Source: Peribacillus sp. ACCC06369 (lineage in GTDB: Bacteria; Bacillota; Bacilli; Bacillales; DSM-1321). From it: a DNA stretch of 64,000 bases. The notes beneath the pieces were generated by a model that searched no databases, was not told the DNA's origin, and saw only the letters and a program-made list of their open reading frames with translations. Below are positions 62,343 to 64,000 of the stretch, one piece after another; positions within the stretch are counted from its first letter, which is position 1, and every line of letters starts with the position of its first letter. The stretch is taken from contig NZ_JAUCEN010000002.1 of NCBI RefSeq assembly GCF_030348945.1, forward strand, positions 1,426,001 to 1,490,000, given 5' to 3'. The position numbers were made by a program, and so were the translations under genes.

Positions 62343-62379
62343 AGAAGGAGATTTCAATATCATGAAATCTTCTTTTTTA
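62343..62379 (+). terminator. Terminator after the small membrane protein gene
   Basis: Stem AGAAGGAGATTTC/GAAATCTTCT with one bulge, followed by TTTTTAT. Confidence 0.75.
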
Positions 62380-62518
62380 TTGTGAAGAATAGGCAATAGC
62401 ATCAAGATCTCGAGGATAATATGATTTTGTAGTTTGGCTTTGTTCTTGACGGGTAATGAAAGACATAGGCAGAAATCCGAACCATTAGGAGAAATTCTTT
62501 TACTAGGAGATGATTGGA

Positions 62519-62998
62519 ATGAGTAAATATTTAGTTGCATGTCTTGCCAGTGTCCTTTTATTTTTAGGAGGAGGGTTCACAGCTTCAGCGGAGGGCTTAC
62601 ATAGAGAGGAAGTACTATCTTTAGTACGAGCTGCAGCGGAGAATCAAGGTTCGATCAGTGAGGAAGTTCGTACGAAGGAAGAGATTGAAGGGAAGTTGGA
62701 TACACATTTCACAGGTGAGTTCATCGAGAAGTTTGTTAAATCGAATGTAGTGAAAGTCGATGGCGGTTATACCGCATTTGGTTCAGACTTCGCTCCCTAT
62801 TATATCCCATTTTTCAGTTACGATAAGAATACGGAAATAGTATATGGGAAAAACGGCGAGTTCATTTATGTTCAAGAGGAATTCAAAGACACAGGGGACG
62901 GACCTGTATCTATGGGTAAGCATCTTGAATCAGTTACATTGAAAAAGGAAGATGACGTTTGGAAGGTAATGGACGTAAAGTATGAAGTGAAAAAATGA
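62519..62998 (+). CDS. Exported hypothetical protein
   Basis: A 159-residue protein with a signal peptide (KYLVACLASVLLFLGGGF then ASA, cleavage about residue 22). The mature part holds HREEVLSLVRAAAENQG and TGEFIEKFVKSNVVKVDGGY, and ends in a positively charged tail. It looks like a small secreted or cell-surface Bacillus domain but I cannot name its family with confidence. ATG 62519 follows AGGAGATGATTGG; the ATG at 62510 is inside that site. Confidence 0.75.
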   Translation: MSKYLVACLASVLLFLGGGFTASAEGLHREEVLSLVRAAAENQGSISEEVRTKEEIEGKLDTHFTGEFIEKFVKSNVVKVDGGYTAFGSDFAPYYIPFFSYDKNTEIVYGKNGEFIYVQEEFKDTGDGPVSMGKHLESVTLKKEDDVWKVMDVKYEVKK

Positions 62999-63054
62999 AA
63001 TAAGGTACTTTAAAAGAAAGTATTTCAAAATTGAAAAGTATGGAGACTAAAATG

Positions 63055-63092
63055 AAAAAGTCTAGAGGAGGAAAAGCTTCTCTAGACTTTTT
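63055..63092. terminator. Bidirectional terminator
   Basis: Stem AAAAAGTCTAGAG/CTCTAGACTTTTT with a 12-base loop between convergent genes. Confidence 0.88.
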
Positions 63093-63093
63093 G

Positions 63094-63327
63094 TTATATA
63101 TTCAGTTCTTTCTTTATTTCGTCCAGTTCAAAACCAATGATGGCTTTCCCATCGATTACGACCGTTGGTGTGGAATAGGCGCCGTATTTATTCGTTAGTT
63201 CTTTACGTGCATGTCCATCTGCTTTAATATCTTTTTCTTTGTATACGACATTATTATCATCAAAGAACATTTTCATGATTTTGCAGGGAGGGCAATCAGG
63301 TTGGGTATAAAGCGTAACGTCTTTCAT
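63094..63327 (-). CDS. Glutaredoxin family protein
   Basis: A 77-residue thioredoxin-fold protein with the redox motif CPPC in YTQPDCPPCKIMKMFF and the cis-Pro segment STPTVVIDGKAIIGF. It probably reduces disulfides or protein thiols in the cytoplasm. ATG 63327 follows GGAGG. Bacillaceae usually use bacillithiol, so its reductant is uncertain. It faces the exported protein gene and shares the terminator. Confidence 0.9.
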   Translation of the reverse strand: MKDVTLYTQPDCPPCKIMKMFFDDNNVVYKEKDIKADGHARKELTNKYGAYSTPTVVIDGKAIIGFELDEIKKELNI

Positions 63328-63420
63328 TTCATTCCTCCATGTATGCTTTAGGTAGGGTTTACTTTTTCATTATAGAGAATGCCAAGACATTTGAATAGGA
63401 AAAGACCTTAAAGGACCCTC

Positions 63421-64000
63421 CTACCTATCCTTTTCCTGCTTTACTAGATAGTCTATCAAACCCATGGAGCAAACATTTAGGTCCATGGCAATTATTTCAA
63501 AAACAGGATGATCGGTGGTGATTCCTTTTTCGCCTAAATGAATCGCGACTTCCGTGAAAATATTTTTACTGGTTGCTGCCACTTGTTCCTCAAAGCTAGC
63601 AAATTCCCTATATGCCGATTTGGCAGTCTCCACAAATTTGGGCAGCCAGTAATGAAGTTGTTTATATACTTCCTTAGGATTTTCCGATACCCCGTAATGG
63701 CCAAAATATATACGCTCGACGCCGATGCTCTCGTACAATTCCGCTGCAGCAAGCATCGCATCTGGGTTAAATTGGTTTGGTGATGTGGACGGTAAGTAAA
63801 ATTCGAAACCTTCTTCATCGAGTTCACGATAATAGATGCCTACGGTGTCACCTGAAAACATGCCTTTTGAAACGGAATCGAAAATGCTTAAATGATGGTT
63901 TGCGTGTCCTGGGGTGTCATAAAAGGTCAATGAGGAATTATCACTTGTTTTTAGGGAATCCCCATCATGTTTAGTAAGCATTCTATCAAATGGTATAGGT
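63421..64000 (-). CDS. MBL-fold metallo-hydrolase, N terminus beyond the window
   Basis: The C-terminal 193 residues of a metallo-beta-lactamase-fold protein; the frame is still open at the window end (PIPFDRMLTKHDGDS), so the HxHxDH active site lies outside. Visible are FYDTPGHANHHLSIFD and FSGDTVGI, containing later metal-ligand positions. A C-terminal helical region of unknown role ends at 63421. Glyoxalase-II-like or phosphorylcholine-hydrolase-like activity is possible; no substrate can be given. Confidence 0.85.
   Translation of the reverse strand, partial: PIPFDRMLTKHDGDSLKTSDNSSLTFYDTPGHANHHLSIFDSVSKGMFSGDTVGIYYRELDEEGFEFYLPSTSPNQFNPDAMLAAAELYESIGVERIYFGHYGVSENPKEVYKQLHYWLPKFVETAKSAYREFASFEEQVAATSKNIFTEVAIHLGEKGITTDHPVFEIIAMDLNVCSMGLIDYLVKQEKDR

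Noticed and set aside
1..64000. rRNA, tRNA, insertion sequences, prophage or attachment sites
   Set aside because: None recognised by eye on either strand; a tRNA scan and IS search would be needed to exclude them formally.

Overview
This window looks like chromosomal DNA of an endospore-forming, low-GC Gram-positive rod of the family Bacillaceae. The grounds are purine-rich AGGAGG ribosome binding sites, frequent GTG/TTG starts, an alpha/beta small acid-soluble spore protein, Spo0E and KinE/KinD-like sporulation kinases, SigI/RsgI, CheV, and gene order. From about 9.4 kb onward much of it follows the Bacillus subtilis ykoY-ykuI interval: ykoY, sigI, rsgI, sspD, ktrD, ykrP, kinE, spo0E, kinD (ykvD), ykvE, ykvI, ykvS, ptsHI, ykwC, patA, cheV, ykyB, ykuE, ykuI. 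Peribacillus or a relative is plausible, but that is inference.

Layout. 0-5.5 kb: the end of a malate-type response regulator, a malic/malolactic-family enzyme, an AEC carrier and an NhaC antiporter. 5.6-9.3 kb: an FtsW-like glycosyltransferase, a decayed reductase pseudogene and an aldehyde dehydrogenase. 9.3-16 kb: a yybP-ykoY Mn2+ riboswitch with TerC, sigI-rsgI, a spore protein, KtrD and a PAS kinase. 16-27 kb: a twelve-gene acyl-CoA catabolic island absent from the B. subtilis order. 27-38 kb: small hypothetical genes, a B12-type radical SAM protein, YkrP, KinE, Spo0E, a ZIP transporter, an Fsr-type MFS protein and KinD. 38-49 kb: MarR, an M3 peptidase, YkvI, YkvS, a region-2-only sigma-like protein, a nuclease lipoprotein, a FetAB-type ABC transporter and HPr/enzyme I. 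49-64 kb: an atypical SDR, YkwC, PatA, CorA, an RDD-family pseudogene, CheV, YkyB, a CrcB pair, YkuE, an SLC13 transporter, YkuI, a glutaredoxin and a partial MBL hydrolase.

The most interesting region is 16.1-27.0 kb. It encodes, as separate genes, close counterparts of the two halves of mammalian ACAD10/ACAD11: an aminoglycoside-phosphotransferase-type kinase and an acyl-CoA dehydrogenase with the KWWSSGAG and LADGPDEVH signatures. A CoA ligase, SDRs, two crotonases, a 3-hydroxyacyl-CoA dehydrogenase and a thioesterase accompany them. This gene set fits catabolism of 4-hydroxy (or gamma-keto) acids through a phosphorylated acyl-CoA. A 2-phosphosulfolactate-phosphatase (ComB)-like gene directly follows the kinase and has no known role there. 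Two near-identical palindromes, one before each half of the cluster, are probable operators for the TetR protein encoded in the middle.

Three sensor kinases with KinA-E-like HisKA motifs plus Spo0E lie within about 24 kb and suggest a locus feeding the sporulation phosphorelay. Two decayed genes (a reductase at 7.1 kb, an RDD protein at 54.1 kb) show ongoing gene loss.
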